A stretch of DNA of 64,000 bases, from positions 425,960-489,959 of the forward strand of contig CAUYUJ010020281.1 in NCBI GenBank assembly GCA_963575745.1, written 5' to 3'. Below, piece after piece: positions 62,550 to 64,000 of this stretch. Every line of letters starts with the position of its first letter. Positions within the stretch are counted from its first letter, which is position 1. This DNA comes from Prorocentrum cordatum. Lineage: Eukaryota; Sar; Dinophyceae; Prorocentrales; Prorocentraceae. The translations under genes were made by a program, and so were the position numbers. Under the pieces are notes generated by a model. That model ran no database searches, was not told the origin of the DNA, and saw only the letters and a list, made by a program, of their open reading frames with translations.

Positions 62550-63535
62550 ACAGTAAATAATAAGGGGGAGGGGCCCGCGGACCCGGGCGTGCTAAGATCC
62601 CCGGTACCTGGTTAACAGTATTTCTAATTCGCGCGCGCGGGGCGGCCCCTGGGGGTCCCCGGACGAAAAGTACCCCGGCAAGGTCCCGGCAAGTCCCCGG
62701 CAAGGTCCCGGCAAGGTCGGGCCAGAGATGCCGGAGTTCTGTTTCGGAGTCCAAGAGGGCTCCAGATCGGTCCAAGAGGGCCCCGAGAAGCTTTCTAGAC
62801 GGTCCAAGAGAGGCCCGAGACGGCCAAAGATCGCCCGAAGACGCCCCAGATGGACCCAAGACAGCCCAAGAGGCCTCCAAGACGCTCCAAGGGCCTTCCA
62901 AGAGGCCTCCGAAGAGGGCCCCAAGTTGCCAAAATCGTTGATGTTCATTGGTTTTTTCGATGTTTTTTGCGTTCTGGCCTTTTCGCTTCCGGACGCTCCA
63001 AGAGGGCCCAAGAGGCCTTCAAGACTGCTCCAAGACGGCCCACGAGGCTCCCAAGACGGCCCCGGAGCGGCCCAAGCGCGCCCCCCAGACGGCCCAAGTG
63101 CCGCCCAAGGCGGACCAAGAGGCCCCAAGACGGGCCCAAGAGGGGCTCAAGAAGGGAACCGAGAACTGAAAAATCGAGCCCTCCGCCCAAGAAGGCGCCC
63201 AGGACCCCGAAAGAGGCCCCAAGAGACTCTCCAAGACACCCCCAAGACGCCCCAATAAGCTCCCGTGAGGCCCCAAGAGGACCAACAACGTCAGGCCCCA
63301 GGCCCCAAGAGGACCAACAAATACCGCCAAGAGCCCGCCGAAAGCCCCCCCAGAGACCGTCACGAGAGCTCAGGAGGCCCCCTGGAGGCCTCCCGAGTTC
63401 TCCAAGAGGCCTAAAAAGAGGCTCCAAGAGGCCCCAAACGGCCCCAACGAGGCTCCAAGAGGCCACGAACGCGCAAGCAAACGCCTGCGATGGCACAATA
63501 CGGGCCGGCGGAATGAGCGAAGCGATTAATAATAA
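62550..63535 (-). mobile_element. Compound repeat element, copy 2 (inverted relative to copy 1)
   Basis: The tail at 62560-62735 matches the reverse of 11045-11185, the array of 11-bp units at 62740-63480 carries the AT-rich core at 62928-63000, and the far end at 63500-63535 (GGAATGAGCGAAGCGATTAA) matches the reverse of 9450-9480. Has one core rather than the 373-bp triplication. Confidence 0.8.
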
Positions 63536-63689
63536 GGGGGAGGGGCCCGCGGAGTGCGGAGTGTGGGGGGGGGGGGCGTCGACCTGGAGGCGGCGCGGCA
63601 CATCGCCAGGAGCTCGGCGATGGGCCACGCCGCAGCGAGTCCGAGCGCTCCTGGGCGGGGCGGGCTGCAGAGCCCCACCGGCGATCGAG

Positions 63690-63963
63690 GGGCGATGGGG
63701 GATCGATGCGCCCCCCCCGGGGCCTCATTCACTGCGACATCAAGCCCGCAAACATCCCGATGCGAGGATCGCCGCAGACGCGCGGCTGCTTCGAGAAGCA
63801 GGCGCTTGTATCACGTGAGCTCGGCGAATGGGATCCCGTCGCGCCGTGCCCAAAGAGCAAGCTGCAGTTCGACTGGCAGATCCCGAGTTCCTTCGAGGCG
63901 CTCGTCGTCGACGTCCTGGCGCTGCCCCTGCTCGAAGCGCCGATCCAAACGTTGGCGAGGGAT
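63690..63963 (+). CDS. Possible protein kinase catalytic-loop fragment
   Basis: A plus frame reads GLIHCDIKPANI at about 63721-63756, the HxDxKxxN catalytic loop of Ser/Thr kinases, then about 70 residues of ordinary composition (FDWQIPSSFEALVVDVLALP). No DFG follows in the expected place, so an exon border or a pseudogene is likely. The frame then enters a family M repeat at 63965. The start is not defined and the rest is outside the window. Confidence 0.4.
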
Positions 63964-63964
63964 G

Positions 63965-64000
63965 GGGCTAAGTCGGGCCTGTCCCTCCACAGGAAGAAGA
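63965..64000 (+). mobile_element. MITE-like element, family M, copy 3 (cut by window end)
   Basis: CTAAGTCGGGCCTGTCCCTC matches the left end at 46585. It follows the kinase-like frame directly. Confidence 0.6.

Overview
The window looks like nuclear DNA of a dinoflagellate. It is GC-rich and gene-poor, and is filled with trinucleotide tracts, minisatellites and many short inverted-repeat elements. It carries a Ty1/copia retrotransposon and a broken EN-RT-RNase H LINE whose protein fragments resemble dinoflagellate retroelements from memory. Neither a DinoSL relic nor an rRNA was found, so the assignment is an inference and no genus is claimed. A run of exactly 100 N (28713-28812) is a scaffold gap.

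Layout. 1-6.6 kb: copia element (polyprotein 12-5993, hairpin-rich 3' region). 7.0-21.0 kb: a plus-strand gene reconstructed from three exons, with nucleoside-hydrolase-like module 1 (N-terminus missing), a complete module 2 split across exons, and a C-terminal sulfotransferase domain. A 0.16 kb intron inside module 2 is a copy of a dispersed repeat (introner). A following intron of about 10.5 kb holds a compound repeat with a 373 bp tandem array, a minus-strand LINE relic and polypurine DNA. 21-52.5 kb: no confident gene; mostly repeats, including a 2.7 kb 90-bp minisatellite (37.5-40.2 kb) and a G-rich minisatellite (47.7-49.2 kb). 52.6-59.3 kb, minus strand: an AlkB-homolog-6-like Fe(II)/2-oxoglutarate dioxygenase in two exons separated by a 5.8 kb repeat-filled intron. 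59.3-64 kb: more repeats and, at the right edge, a possible protein-kinase catalytic-loop fragment.

Main observations. (1) Ten copies of a 14-nt hairpin GC-NN-G-GAAA-C-N'N'-GC lie in the copia element; the variable dinucleotide always covaries. (2) A 162 bp element copy flanked by GAGG duplications forms an intron inside a nucleoside-hydrolase domain; two further copies lie at 34.7 and 50.8 kb. (3) At least eight short repeat or inverted-repeat families recur, one with perfect 5 bp target-site duplications at both copies. (4) A compound element built of roughly 11-bp CCTCTTGGGGG units around a conserved AT-rich core recurs in many places.

Exon borders are inferred from reading frame and from homology between the two internal hydrolase modules; no transcript evidence was available. 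Repeat borders were read by eye and may be off by several bases unless a target duplication is given.
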